A stretch of DNA of 64,000 bases from Astragalus membranaceus (Eukaryota; Streptophyta; Magnoliopsida; Fabales; Fabaceae): NCBI GenBank assembly GCA_039519185.1, contig CM076847.1:82621100-82685099 (forward strand). The letters run 5' to 3'. Below are positions 33,911-44,471 of this stretch, in pieces. A model generated the notes under the pieces. It saw only the letters and a program-made list of their open reading frames with translations. It made no database searches and was not told the origin of the DNA. Every line of letters starts with the position of its first letter. Position 1 is the stretch's first letter. The position numbers and the translations under genes are program-made.

Positions 33911-34015
33911 AAAAATATTTGTTTTTACGAAAGACTAGGGGTGTTTTGGGGATTTATGGTAAAATGGGTGCATGGGGTCTAATGGGGGGTTAAAGAAAAA
34001 ACAGCCGTCAAAAAC

Positions 34016-34461
34016 AACTTTATATTTCTAGAGTCATTTTAGACTCTCCTAAAAGTTAAAAATCAAACCTGCACATAATTGATTTTGGGACTGAAATCAA
34101 TTTTAGTATCGAAAGCCAAGCACAACAAATTTGTAGTCAAACAACGTTTGACCAGCCCAAACTTGGTTCTAGAGGGTCTGTTGTGTAACCAAAAGAGGAT
34201 GATACGTCTTGTGTTTAGCTAAGTAAAGTTTGTTGGACCAAAAAAAAAAAGCTAAGTAAAGTTTGGTCATAAATTATTCTAGAATGAAATATAAACAACG
34301 GAAAAGATAAATGTCTTGAAAGTTTTTCTCACGAGGCACACAAAATTCATTGTATCACATTCTCTCACTCTGATCCACTGTACGATCCTGATTTGTTATT
34401 TTTGTACTCTTCGGGAAAACAATTTCGGGACATAAATTGTTGCTAATTGACAAAATTGGTT
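34016..34461. other. Spacer between transposons
   Basis: Flank between the Mutator-type element and the young copia. No coding content. A short direct repeat AGCTAAGTAAAGTTTG occurs twice around 34217-34263. Confidence 0.5.
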
Positions 34462-34466
34462 AACTT

Positions 34467-35890
34467 TGTTGAAATTGGTAATCTTTCAAACCCAATTAAT
34501 CTAAACAGCTAGTCTATTCAAAATATAGCTGTTACAGCCAGCTATTCACATACAAAAGAAAGAAAGTTTGTTATGTAAAATAGCCTATGTGGTTTATTCA
34601 GTTAGGAGTTTGTTAGACCTAACTAACTAACTCCTCCTAACTGACCTGTCCACTTTTGTGCTCTATGTGTATCTATAAATACCTATGTACATTGTGTAAA
34701 TAATACAATTTAGAAAATAAAGCATTTTACAAGTTTTGTTTACATTCAATTCTATTTTCTAAAGTCTACAACTCCCTGTATTCACGTAAGCTCCTAGGCA
34801 TCTTCAAGCTTTGAAGGTTTGTGTATCAATCAAGGTGGATTGGTACCTCGCAGATCAAAGAGGAAGAAAGGTTAGTTTTGATTCAAGGTGTGAATCAATT
34901 CTAATCATAGCAAGAAAGAGTTTAAGAGTGAGAAAGAGGGAGAAGTACCTCTGTGTTACAGTTTTTGGTGTGATTCAAAGGTGTGAACACATCAAGATCC
35001 ATCTCCAGCAACATAATCAGATTACACAAGCAAAACAAGGTGATCAGTGATTAAGTTGTAAGGAAAATCTTTCAAGAACAGGAACAAAGTAAGGGAAGTG
35101 ACTACCTTTACTTAGGGTTTCTGTTGAGGGTGATTTCACAAGGGTGAAATCACTAGGGTTGACTCAAATCCAGCAGATCAAGTACATGCAAGGCAAGAAC
35201 AAAGATCAGTAAGTGATTAAGAGTCAGAATCAGGTAAAACAACAATTTACAGAGCAAGATCACTAGTCATTACCTTCGATCTGTGTTGAAAGGCAAACCC
35301 TAGCAACACAACCTGCAAAACATAGAAATCAATATTAGGGTTTCTGTGTAAAGCTTGAATCTAAGGAAATCTAGTGAAGAGTGAGTAACTTGAACTTACC
35401 GAAGGAAATATTGAGTGAGTTTGAGTGATTCAAACTCACGAAACCCAGAACCGAAACCATCGAGAGCTGGTGTGCAGTGTTGACCTCAGAAGGGTTGGTT
35501 CAGTACACAATCAAGGTGATTTTTGTATATCATCATCACCAGAGTTCATCATCGATCAAGAATCCAAAGCTACAAAGCTTCAATCACACGAATCGTGCAA
35601 GAGCATCGTAACCCTAGTTTCAGAGAGAAGAGAGAAGAGAGAAGAGCTTCGTTCAAGAAAGGTTCAAGAACGCAGCTAGGGTTTCTTGAAAAACCTTTTA
35701 TATACTGGGTCAGACAAGATCCGCGCTTTGAAAAACGAACCGGTTCGTGGGTGCCGCAAGACCCAACTGGGTCGTCCTGTTTGAAAGAAGAGTAAAGAAG
35801 TGGACTGGGCCAAGAGCAAAGTGGGCTGTGTGTTTACCACACCTCCTACACTTCTCAATACACCTGCAAAGGAAATTGAAAAAGTTAACA
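34467..35890 (+). repeat. 5' LTR of the young copia
   Basis: Starts TGTTGAAATTGGTAATC and ends AAAAGTTAACA. CTATAAATAC (near 34673) is the likely TATA box and AATAAAGC (34717) is a nearby poly(A)-type word. Small frames inside (for example 34811-35050, 35425-35679) recur identically in the other LTR and are not genes. Confidence 0.95.
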
Positions 35891-35905
35891 TGGTATAATC
35901 AGAGC
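35891..35905 (+). promoter_or_regulatory. Primer-binding site with a 3-nt insertion
   Basis: Directly after the 5' LTR stands TGGTATAATCAGAGC. The usual complement of initiator Met-tRNA in plant elements is TGGTATCAGAGC, so AAT splits it. The chromovirus in this window (44358) has the standard form. Confidence 0.7.
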
Positions 35906-36057
35906 TTCAGCAACAATCCAGGGCAATTCTACTCTTTACTCTAGTTTCTTTTAAATCTTTACAAATCTTTAAGTTCTTTTTCCCTATCTTGTTAGCTACA
36001 CAGTTGTAAACTGTGTAGGATCCCTGTTACTAACAGTTTTGTGTAAAGTGTGTACAG

Positions 36058-38265
36058 ATGGCAAACAAAGATATAAATTCTAATCCCAGTTTTGGCACAC
36101 AAGTCCCCATCCTGACAGGGACAAATTGGGACAGGTGGAGCCATCAAATGAAGGCTGTGTTTGGGTGCCAAGGAGTGCTCAAAATTGTAAGAGAAGGAGT
36201 AACACCTCTAACAGAAGATGCCACTGCAGCACAAGAGAGGCAGTTTGAACAAGATGAGATGAAGGACTATAAAGCTCTCCACCTTATTCAGATTGGCCTA
36301 GATGATGCCAATTTTGATAGGATAAGGGATGTTGAAAGTGCCAAGAAGGCTTGGGACACTCTAGATGCCTATTACAATGGGGCTGCAGAAACTAAAAAGG
36401 AAAAGCTTCAGGCCCTCAGATGCCACTATGAGGCCCTGAAGATGAAAAATGATGAAAACATTGTTACCTTCTTTGGAAGGGTTAAGAAAATCACAAATGC
36501 AATGCATCTGAATGGTGAAACCCTATCAGATGAGAGTATCTGTAGAAAAATACTCAGATCACTGACAAAAAAGTTTTATGTTGCAGTCAACAGCATAGAG
36601 GACACCTGCAAAGTGGAGGATCTCAAAGTTGAACAACTCCAGAGCAGGCTGGAGGCAAAAGAGATCAGATTGGACCTGATGAATGAAGACAGTGATGAGG
36701 ATCATGCTCTGTTCACAGGCTACAAGGGTAAGAAAGGCCCTAAAGGTAATAAAAGTAAACCTAACCATCCTAAAGGTAAAGGAGGTAAGGGAGGTAAGTC
36801 AAAACCTAAGGGTGAATCAACTAAAAAGGTATCTAACTTGGCTAGTAGTGCTAAGAAAGATAAGAGTCACATCCAATGCTACAGATGTGATAAGTTCGGG
36901 CATTATGCCACAGAATGCTGGTCCAAATCTAAGAAGAAAGACTCTGAAGTTGAGGCTAAGGTAGCCAAAGAAGACTCAGAGTCTGACTCAGACCATGTAG
37001 TGTTTAGTACTCTTATAGAGGACAATGATATAACTGAAACTAATAACTATATGCCTGAAAACTGTGATTTCAAATTAGATATTGATGAAGAATATGTTGT
37101 GTTAGTTGTAACTACTAATGATGGCAGGGTTATTTCTGAGATTTGGTATCTGGACTCTGGGTGTTCAAACCATATGACAAGTCATAAGGAATGGCTGGTA
37201 AATTTTAATCCTAACATCAAGACTACAATTAAGTGTGCAAGTAATAGTTCAATTACAGCTCAAGGTATGGGGAATATTGAATTTCACAAGGAAGATGGCC
37301 AGGTAGTCTCTATCCAAAATGTTTTTTATGTTCCTGGTATTAGCTGTAACTTGATCAGTTTAGGTCAATTAGTTGAGAAAGGGTTTTCAATAGTCATGAA
37401 AGATCTAAAACTGAGTTTGTTTGATAACCTAGAGAGACTAGTGCTAACTACACCTCTGGCTAAGAATAGGACCTTTAGAACCAGTATCTGCACTACACAA
37501 GCAGAATGCTTAAGTGCAGTGACTGATTCTGAAGGTGTTCTTTGGCACAAGAGGTTTGGCCATTTAAACTTTGGAAGCCTAACTAACCTAAGCACTAAAG
37601 GTCTAGTTAAGGGGCTGCCTAAGTTTGAAATGTCCAATGGGACATGTACTACATGCCTAGTAGGTAAGCAGCCAAGAAAGAAGTTCAAGTCTAACCTAGG
37701 AATCAAGGCTAAAGATCTATTGCAGATTGTATACTCTGATATATGTGGTCCTTTTGATGAATTGTCACTTGGTAACAACAAATATTTTATCACCTTTGTA
37801 GATGATTTCTCAAGAAAACTATGGACTTACTTGATAAAGACTAAAGGTGAAGCACTGGAACAGTTCAAAAGGTTTCATGCTATGGCTGAAAGACAGTCTG
37901 GAAAGCAACTAAAGACTCTAAGAACAGATGGAGGTGGAGAATACACCTCAACTGAGTTCAGAAATTATTGTAATGATAAGGGGATTCTACATGAAGTTAC
38001 CTCACCTTATACCCCTCAACACAATGGGGTAGCTGAGAGAAAGAATAGGAGTCTACTTGATATGGCTAGATCTATGATCAAGCTAAAGAATCTACCTAAC
38101 AGTTTCTGGGGAGAAGCTGTTACTACTGCCACCTACCTATTGAATAGATGTCCTACAAAGAAAATTGTAGGCAAAGTGTCAGAAGAGGTATGGAGTGGAG
38201 AAAAGCCCAGTGTGGGCCATCTCAAGGTGTTTGGGTCCTTGGTCTACTGTCATGTTCCAGATTAA
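36058..38265 (+). CDS. Copia gag-protease-integrase (ends at in-frame TAA)
   Basis: 735 codons. Gag occupies about 1-260, with a Lys/Gly-rich stretch before one zinc knuckle CYRCDKFGHYATEC (about 274-287). The protease active site is LDSGCSNHMT (about 365-374). The GAG-pre-integrase HxxxC region (WHKRFGHLNFGS; CTTCLVGKQ) follows. The integrase core has YSDICGPF, RTDGGGEY (second Asp near 624) and VAERKNR (Glu near 660), which keeps the D-35-E spacing. The TAA at 38263-38265 is in frame with the rest of pol (38278-40260); the copia context favours a CAA-to-TAA change. Without it the reading frame would be continuous to 40260. Confidence 0.9.
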   Translation: MANKDINSNPSFGTQVPILTGTNWDRWSHQMKAVFGCQGVLKIVREGVTPLTEDATAAQERQFEQDEMKDYKALHLIQIGLDDANFDRIRDVESAKKAWDTLDAYYNGAAETKKEKLQALRCHYEALKMKNDENIVTFFGRVKKITNAMHLNGETLSDESICRKILRSLTKKFYVAVNSIEDTCKVEDLKVEQLQSRLEAKEIRLDLMNEDSDEDHALFTGYKGKKGPKGNKSKPNHPKGKGGKGGKSKPKGESTKKVSNLASSAKKDKSHIQCYRCDKFGHYATECWSKSKKKDSEVEAKVAKEDSESDSDHVVFSTLIEDNDITETNNYMPENCDFKLDIDEEYVVLVVTTNDGRVISEIWYLDSGCSNHMTSHKEWLVNFNPNIKTTIKCASNSSITAQGMGNIEFHKEDGQVVSIQNVFYVPGISCNLISLGQLVEKGFSIVMKDLKLSLFDNLERLVLTTPLAKNRTFRTSICTTQAECLSAVTDSEGVLWHKRFGHLNFGSLTNLSTKGLVKGLPKFEMSNGTCTTCLVGKQPRKKFKSNLGIKAKDLLQIVYSDICGPFDELSLGNNKYFITFVDDFSRKLWTYLIKTKGEALEQFKRFHAMAERQSGKQLKTLRTDGGGEYTSTEFRNYCNDKGILHEVTSPYTPQHNGVAERKNRSLLDMARSMIKLKNLPNSFWGEAVTTATYLLNRCPTKKIVGKVSEEVWSGEKPSVGHLKVFGSLVYCHVPD

Positions 38266-40260
38266 AGAAGGAAGAAGTTGGAGGATAAAAGCAAACCTAT
38301 GATCCTAATAGGATACAATCCTACTGGAGCCTATAGACTCTATGATCCTACAACCAAGAAAATTACTATATCTAGGGATGTAAACTTCCTAGAAGACAAG
38401 TGCTGGAATTGGGAAATTTCTGAGCAGACCAACTTGGATATCTCTACAAATCCAGTAGAGTCTATAACTACATCTGATACACCTCATCAAGAGGATGAAG
38501 GCATACCAGATACAGAACAAATGGAACAACAGTTTGAAGATCAAGTTCCTCAGGCTGAGGAACCTGCTGTAACAGAAAATACTGCTAATCAGCAAGCTCT
38601 ACCTAGGGCACAAAGGCAAAGGAAAATTCCCAGAAACTTAGAAGACTATGAACTGGTCACTGATGGTGAAGTGAATGAGGAAGGTGATCTCATCCACTAT
38701 GCCATGGTGGCTGGTGCTGAACCTATCAATCATACAGAGGCTCTAAAGAGTAAAGATTGGAAGCAAGCTATGATTGAAGAATTACAATCTATTGAGAAAA
38801 ATAGTACCTGGTCCTTAGTACAGTTACCTAAAGGGAAGAGACCTATAAGTGTAAAATGGGTTTTCAAATTGAAACTAGACCCTAAAGGTAGCATAGTGAA
38901 ATATAAGGCAAGGTTGGTTGCTAGAGGCTTCCAACAGAAAGAGGGGGTGGACTATACAGAAGTATTTTCACCAGTAGCTAGGCATGAGACAATACGCCTA
39001 GTTACTGCCCTTGCAGTGAGCAGGGGCTGGGAATTATTCCATATGGATGTCAAATCAGCTTTTCTTAATGGTCCTTTGGAAGAAACAGTGTACATTTCTC
39101 AACCTCCTGGTTTTGAAAGTAAGGGTAAGGAAGAACATGTGTATTTGTTACACAAGGCCTTGTATGGTCTCAAACAAGCCCCAAGGGCATGGAATAAAAG
39201 AATTGACTCTTTCTTCAATGAACTTGGGTTCTCTAAATGCACTAGTGAATTTGGGGTCTACACTAAAGGTAGTATTGACACCTATCTTCTAATTGTGTGT
39301 TTGTATGTGGATGATATGTTGGTCACTGGGAGTAATCCTAGTGAGATTGAAAAATTCAAGGTATCTATGCATAGTGAGTTTGAAATGACAGATCTTGGCA
39401 GATTGTCATACTTTTTGGGTCTTGAGTTTCTAAGGGTACCAGAGGGTATTATCTTACATCAGGCCAAATATGCTACTGAAATTCTCACTAAGTTTGATCT
39501 ATTGGGCTGTAACTCAGCAAGTAATCCTGCAGAATCTAATCTCAGTAAGGAGAACTGTGACAGAGATACTAAGGTGGATGCTACCCTATATAGACAAATA
39601 ATAGGGTCACTAAGGTATCTTTGTCATAGTAGGCCTGATATACTATTTGCAACAGGCATGACAAGCAGATTCATGAATGAGCCAAGGCAGGTACACTTGA
39701 ATGCCACTAAGAGAATCCTACGTTATATTTCTGGTTCTACTAACTATGGGATATTCTTTCCTAAGGGCTCTAACTTAGGGAAAAATATCCTCCTAGGTTT
39801 CTCTGATTCTGATTGGTGTGGTGACCAATTGGATAGGAGAAGCACCTCTGGCTTTTTGTTTAAGTTTCAAGGAGCCCCAATTTCATGGAGCTCCAAGAAA
39901 CAAAATGTTGTAGCTCTGTCTTCCTGTGAGGCAGAATACATTGCAGGTTGTGGAGCTGCTACTCAAGCTGCTTGGCTAGAGACCTTGCTCAAGGAACTAC
40001 AAGTGGATCTTACTCAACCTCCTACTCTAATGATAGACAACAAATCAGCCTTGAACTTAGCTAAAAATCCTGGCTCTCATGGAAGGACTAAGCACATAGA
40101 GGCTAGATATCACTACTTAAGGGAGCAAGTATCTAAAGGCAAGCTAAATGTTGAGTACTGCTCAACACAAAGTCAACTGGCTGACATTTTTACTAAGGTT
40201 CTCAAAGGAGACAATTTCCTGAGGCTTAGGAGAGGGTTAGGTGTGGTGGCTTTTGACTAA
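38266..40260 (+). CDS. Copia reverse transcriptase-RNase H
   Basis: The same frame as the preceding ORF; the first Met is at 38278. The integrase tail ends by about 38650. RT blocks follow: WVFKLKLDPKGSIVKYKARL, FHMDVKSAFLNGPL (near 39038) and the catalytic YVDDMLVTG (near 39305). RNase H contains DSDWCGDQLDRRSTSG, ALSSCEAEYIAG and IDNKSALNLAKNPGSHGRTK, ending ADIFTKVLKGDNF. It has no stop or frameshift. Its expression as part of a polyprotein is blocked only by the TAA at 38263, unless that stop is read through. Confidence 0.9.
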   Translation, partial: RRKKLEDKSKPMILIGYNPTGAYRLYDPTTKKITISRDVNFLEDKCWNWEISEQTNLDISTNPVESITTSDTPHQEDEGIPDTEQMEQQFEDQVPQAEEPAVTENTANQQALPRAQRQRKIPRNLEDYELVTDGEVNEEGDLIHYAMVAGAEPINHTEALKSKDWKQAMIEELQSIEKNSTWSLVQLPKGKRPISVKWVFKLKLDPKGSIVKYKARLVARGFQQKEGVDYTEVFSPVARHETIRLVTALAVSRGWELFHMDVKSAFLNGPLEETVYISQPPGFESKGKEEHVYLLHKALYGLKQAPRAWNKRIDSFFNELGFSKCTSEFGVYTKGSIDTYLLIVCLYVDDMLVTGSNPSEIEKFKVSMHSEFEMTDLGRLSYFLGLEFLRVPEGIILHQAKYATEILTKFDLLGCNSASNPAESNLSKENCDRDTKVDATLYRQIIGSLRYLCHSRPDILFATGMTSRFMNEPRQVHLNATKRILRYISGSTNYGIFFPKGSNLGKNILLGFSDSDWCGDQLDRRSTSGFLFKFQGAPISWSSKKQNVVALSSCEAEYIAGCGAATQAAWLETLLKELQVDLTQPPTLMIDNKSALNLAKNPGSHGRTKHIEARYHYLREQVSKGKLNVEYCSTQSQLADIFTKVLKGDNFLRLRRGLGVVAFD

Positions 40261-40414
40261 AAAGCACCATCTAAAGTCATCCTTAGAGGCTTGTTCTAAG
40301 GGTTTGTTTAAATAGTCTTAACAGAGGCTTGTTCTGTACTTAGAGTTCTCTCTACCTAAGCTATCCTAAGCTGCTTACTAAGGCTGACTTAGGGTTTTCT
40401 AGATTAAGAGGGGG

Positions 40415-41838
40415 TGTTGAAATTGGTAATCTTTCAAACCCAATTAATCTAAACAGCTAGTCTATTCAAAATATAGCTGTTACAGCCAGCTATTCACATA
40501 CAAAAGAAAGAAAGTTTGTTATGTAAAATAGCCTATGTGGTTTATTCAGTTAGGAGTTTGTTAGACCTAACTAACTAACTCCTCCTAACTGACCTGTCCA
40601 CTTTTGTGCTCTATGTGTATCTATAAATACCTATGTACATTGTGTAAATAATACAATTTAGAAAATAAAGCATTTTACAAGTTTTGTTTACATTCAATTC
40701 TATTTTCTAAAGTCTACAACTCCCTGTATTCACGTAAGCTCCTAGGCATCTTCAAGCTTTGAAGGTTTGTGTATCAATCAAGGTGGATTGGTACCTCGCA
40801 GATCAAAGAGGAAGAAAGGTTAGTTTTGATTCAAGGTGTGAATCAATTCTAATCATAGCAAGAAAGAGTTTAAGAGTGAGAAAGAGGGAGAAGTACCTCT
40901 GTGTTACAGTTTTTGGTGTGATTCAAAGGTGTGAACACATCAAGATCCATCTCCAGCAACATAATCAGATTACACAAGCAAAACAAGGTGATCAGTGATT
41001 AAGTTGTAAGGAAAATCTTTCAAGAACAGGAACAAAGTAAGGGAAGTGACTACCTTTACTTAGGGTTTCTGTTGAGGGTGATTTCACAAGGGTGAAATCA
41101 CTAGGGTTGACTCAAATCCAGCAGATCAAGTACATGCAAGGCAAGAACAAAGATCAGTAAGTGATTAAGAGTCAGAATCAGGTAAAACAACAATTTACAG
41201 AGCAAGATCACTAGTCATTACCTTCGATCTGTGTTGAAAGGCAAACCCTAGCAACACAACCTGCAAAACATAGAAATCAATATTAGGGTTTCTGTGTAAA
41301 GCTTGAATCTAAGGAAATCTAGTGAAGAGTGAGTAACTTGAACTTACCGAAGGAAATATTGAGTGAGTTTGAGTGATTCAAACTCACGAAACCCAGAACC
41401 GAAACCATCGAGAGCTGGTGTGCAGTGTTGACCTCAGAAGGGTTGGTTCAGTACACAATCAAGGTGATTTTTGTATATCATCATCACCAGAGTTCATCAT
41501 CGATCAAGAATCCAAAGCTACAAAGCTTCAATCACACGAATCGTGCAAGAGCATCGTAACCCTAGTTTCAGAGAGAAGAGAGAAGAGAGAAGAGCTTCGT
41601 TCAAGAAAGGTTCAAGAACGCAGCTAGGGTTTCTTGAAAAACCTTTTATATACTGGGTCAGACAAGATCCGCGCTTTGAAAAACGAACCGGTTCGTGGGT
41701 GCCGCAAGACCCAACTGGGTCGTCCTGTTTGAAAGAAGAGTAAAGAAGTGGACTGGGCCAAGAGCAAAGTGGGCTGTGTGTTTACCACACCTCCTACACT
41801 TCTCAATACACCTGCAAAGGAAATTGAAAAAGTTAACA
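40415..41838 (+). repeat. 3' LTR of the young copia
   Basis: The same length as 34467-35890 with no difference that I noticed; the encoded small frames are identical. It is followed by the duplication AACTT. Confidence 0.95.
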
Positions 41839-41935
41839 AACTTAATTTAACTTTCTCGTTGTAACCAAAAAAAATAATTTCATTTCCCACACTACCCTTT
41901 TATGCATTTCATTTTTTTGGGTAAACCCGAGTATC

Positions 41936-44353
41936 TGTAACACCCCAAAATTAATTAAATATTTATTTATTTATTTATTTATTTAATTATATTAGATTCA
42001 TGTGATAGATATAATAATAGAATAATATATGTTAATTATATTAGTGTGTTGGTCCATATTAGAGTTAGAAATAACAAAGTGGAGTGAATTAGCCCAATAT
42101 AGTATTCGCATAAGGCTAAGGGAAATAGCCCATGATGAGTGATGTCTACTTATAGAGCTAGGTTTAGGGTTTCTCTCATAATTAGAAACGAAACGAAATT
42201 AGAAGTGAGAAAAGAAGAGGGCGACGGCTAGAGAGAAGAGAGGAGAGAAGGCGTGATCCACAAGCAAGGAGAGAGAGAGAGGCTTAGCACCAAGGAGAGA
42301 GAAGGAAAGCTCGGATTCGATTTCTAAAAGCTAAGGTAAGGGTGAGGTTCATGCTTTATAAGGGTTTGTATGAAGGGTTGTATGTGGGTTAGGGTTTGGT
42401 TGTGATCATACATGTATTATATATATTATGTGTTTGATAAAATGTTTTGAATGCTATATTGGTTGATTTTGTCATGTAATTGATGTTCCCATGCCCTAAT
42501 ACCATGTTTGATGATTGATGTGTTCATAAAAATATATGTGTGCTATGCTGAATGTGGCGCCCTAGGCGCCCAGTCACTATGTCCCGCGTTTTGATTTTTG
42601 GTTGTCGCTGGAACTGGCGCCCTATGCGCCCAGTGCTGTTGGGTGTTGCTGAGAGTGGCGCCCTAGGCGCCCAGTGTGTCTCTGTGTTGCTGAAAGTGGC
42701 GCCCTAGGCGCCCAGTGTCATTCTGTGTGGTTCTGTGTCGCTGAGCAAGGCGCCCTAGGCGCCCAGTATTTTTCCAGTGTTGCCCAGTGTGTTTGTGTCA
42801 TTGAAAGTGGCGCCCAGTGGTGTCCTGTGTTGTTCTGTGTGTTGTTGTGTTGTTCCAGTATTGTTCCTGTGTTGCTGGGGAAGGCGCCCTAGGCGCCCTG
42901 TACCTGTCCCTTTGCATGTGTTGCTGATTTTGGCGCCCTGCGCGCCCAAAACTTGACATTTTATTGCATGTTGTTGTATGCGCCCTGTTCCTGGGCGCAG
43001 TGTTCCCTATTGTTGCGTTTTGGTTGGCGCCCTGTCCCTAGGCGCCTGACCCAGTGCTGCTGTTCCTGAGTTCTGTTGCTGTATGTAGGCGCCCTGTCCC
43101 TAGGCGCCTGATCCTGTGTCGCTGATTCTGTGTTGCTGCTTGTGCGTGTTGCCTGTTGTTGGCGCCCTAGGCGCCCAGTCCCGTGCTGTTGCTGTTTTTG
43201 TGTGCTGACTGCTGAGTGTTGGCGCCCTATGCGCCCAGTCCCCTGTTTCTTGCTGTTTGTTGGCGCCTTTTGCGCCCAATGTTGTTGTTGGTTGTGGCGC
43301 CCTTAGCGCCCATGTTGGTTACAAGCTTGTGGTGCCTTTAGCGCCTATGTCCATGTTGTCCCTTGACGCCTTAGCGCCTAATGTTGTTGCCTTGTTGGTG
43401 CCCTTAGCGCCCCGTTGTCTTGTTGATTTGTTGTTGTCGGCCGGTGGCCATTGTTGGATTGCCTCTTTAGGCATGGATTTGTTGTTATCGGCCGGTGGCC
43501 ATTGTTGGATTGCCTCTTTAGGCATGGATTTGTTGTGGTAGGCCGGTGGTCCTTATTGATTCGCTGTTGTAGGCCTATGGCCGTTGTTGATGAGTATGGC
43601 TATTGTTTGTCGGTGTTGCATCATTGAGTCGCATGCATATCATGTGCATATAGGGCAGATGGCCCTGGAACTTGTCTCTGAATTGTTGGATCGCCTCTTT
43701 TGGCGTGGATTTGTTGGAAGCCTCTATTTACGGGCTGGATTTCGGTACCATCATCCATTATAGGGCAGACGGCCCTCTGATGAGCATCCTGCATTCATAC
43801 CGCACGATTGAAGTCACTGACTGCTGTGACACGTTGTATACTGAATATTGACTGTTACGATGATATATGCTTGTCCATGCTGTTGTTGACCTGTTGCCTG
43901 TTGTGACGATAATTGTCTGTTGTGATTATCTGATATTCTGACCTGTATATACGGTCTTTCATACGATTCTTTATATTGTTTGATATCTCACCCCTTCTGT
44001 TTGAATGTTACCCCTATGTTGGTAACGTGCAGGTGATCTCGAATGAAGACCATAGTTCTTCGTTAGTTCGGTGTCGTCGCTCTGATACGTAGCACTCGGG
44101 GGGAATGAACGCTGATTTATTTTAGTTATGACTTTGCATTTATTTGGATTTTAGTACTGTGAGCCTTGCATATTTGCAACGACTTCGATGATTGAACTTG
44201 TTGAATTTTCCGCTGCGTGATTGAATATTATTTGATGTTGACGTTTTAAAAGTGCTATGTATTCGAGTTGTTTTTGAGAAATGTGACCTCCGTTTTATCG
44301 TTAAAAACTCTGATTTTACGCTAATAAATTACCGGGTAGAAATGGGTGTTACA
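41936..44353 (+). repeat. 5' LTR of the chromovirus
   Basis: Starts TGTAACACCCCAAAATTAAT, carries a TTTA repeat (about 41962-41983), a GGCGCC-rich array (42556 to about 43400) and two tandem 54-bp units at 43432-43540, and ends GGGTGTTACA. Frames inside (for example 42674-42892, 43257-43541) come from the repeats. Confidence 0.9.
42556..43400. repeat. GGCGCC-CTAG-GCGCC hairpin array in the chromovirus LTR
   Basis: Units of GGCGCCCTAGGCGCCC start at 42556, 42616 (CTATGCGCC variant), 42657, 42698, 42749 and 42883, with 35-70 bp spacers rich in GTGTTGCTG. They then grade into GCGCCCTGTCCCTAGGCGCC forms (43025-43110) and single GCGCC halves to about 43400. The unit at 42809 has lost 9 bp relative to the other LTR. 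The array repeats at 58595 to about 59460. Confidence 0.85.
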
Positions 44354-44471
44354 TTAGTGGTATCAGAGCAGTTTCGGTCTGTCCGGCCAAGTTGTCAAGT
44401 TACTGTGTCATTGACGATCAAGTATTGTCGATTAGTTCTAACTGTTACTTATGTTGTAGTGATTAGTTGAA

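Larger units (their letters stand above)
32283..34006 (+). mobile_element. Mutator-type transposon with a plant mobile domain gene
   Basis: A 1724-bp element flanked by an exact 9-bp duplication GTCAAAAAC (32274-32282 and 34007-34015). The ends are inverted: left GGTTGTTTTTT then a C-run and CATTGTACCCC-TTACCCA; right, in reverse, GGCTGTTTTTTC, CCCCCCATTAGACCCCATGC. A 9-bp duplication and long degenerate TIRs point to the Mutator superfamily. Next to both ends are arrays of TTTCCGGAAATA hairpins. There is no transposase; the cargo is a broken plant mobile domain gene. It lies just beyond the old copia LTR. Confidence 0.7.
34467..41838 (+). mobile_element. Young Ty1/copia element, TSD AACTT
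   Basis: Complete: 1424-bp LTRs at 34467-35890 and 40415-41838, offset by exactly 5948 bp at both ends and without a difference that I could find, flanked by AACTT (34462-34466, 41839-41843). A Met-tRNA-type primer site, gag-pol and a polypurine tract (AAGAGGGGG, 40406-40414) lie in the expected order. Matching LTRs mean a recent insertion. The only visible defect is one in-frame TAA in pol at 38263. The copia lineage is not assigned. Confidence 0.95.

Noticed and set aside
34811..35795. Small frames repeated identically at 40759-41743
   Set aside because: They lie inside the two LTRs of the young copia and have no domain.
42556..43540. CRISPR-like spaced repeats
   Set aside because: Plant LTR context, irregular spacers that are also repetitive, and the same array in both LTRs; an LTR-internal repeat, not CRISPR.
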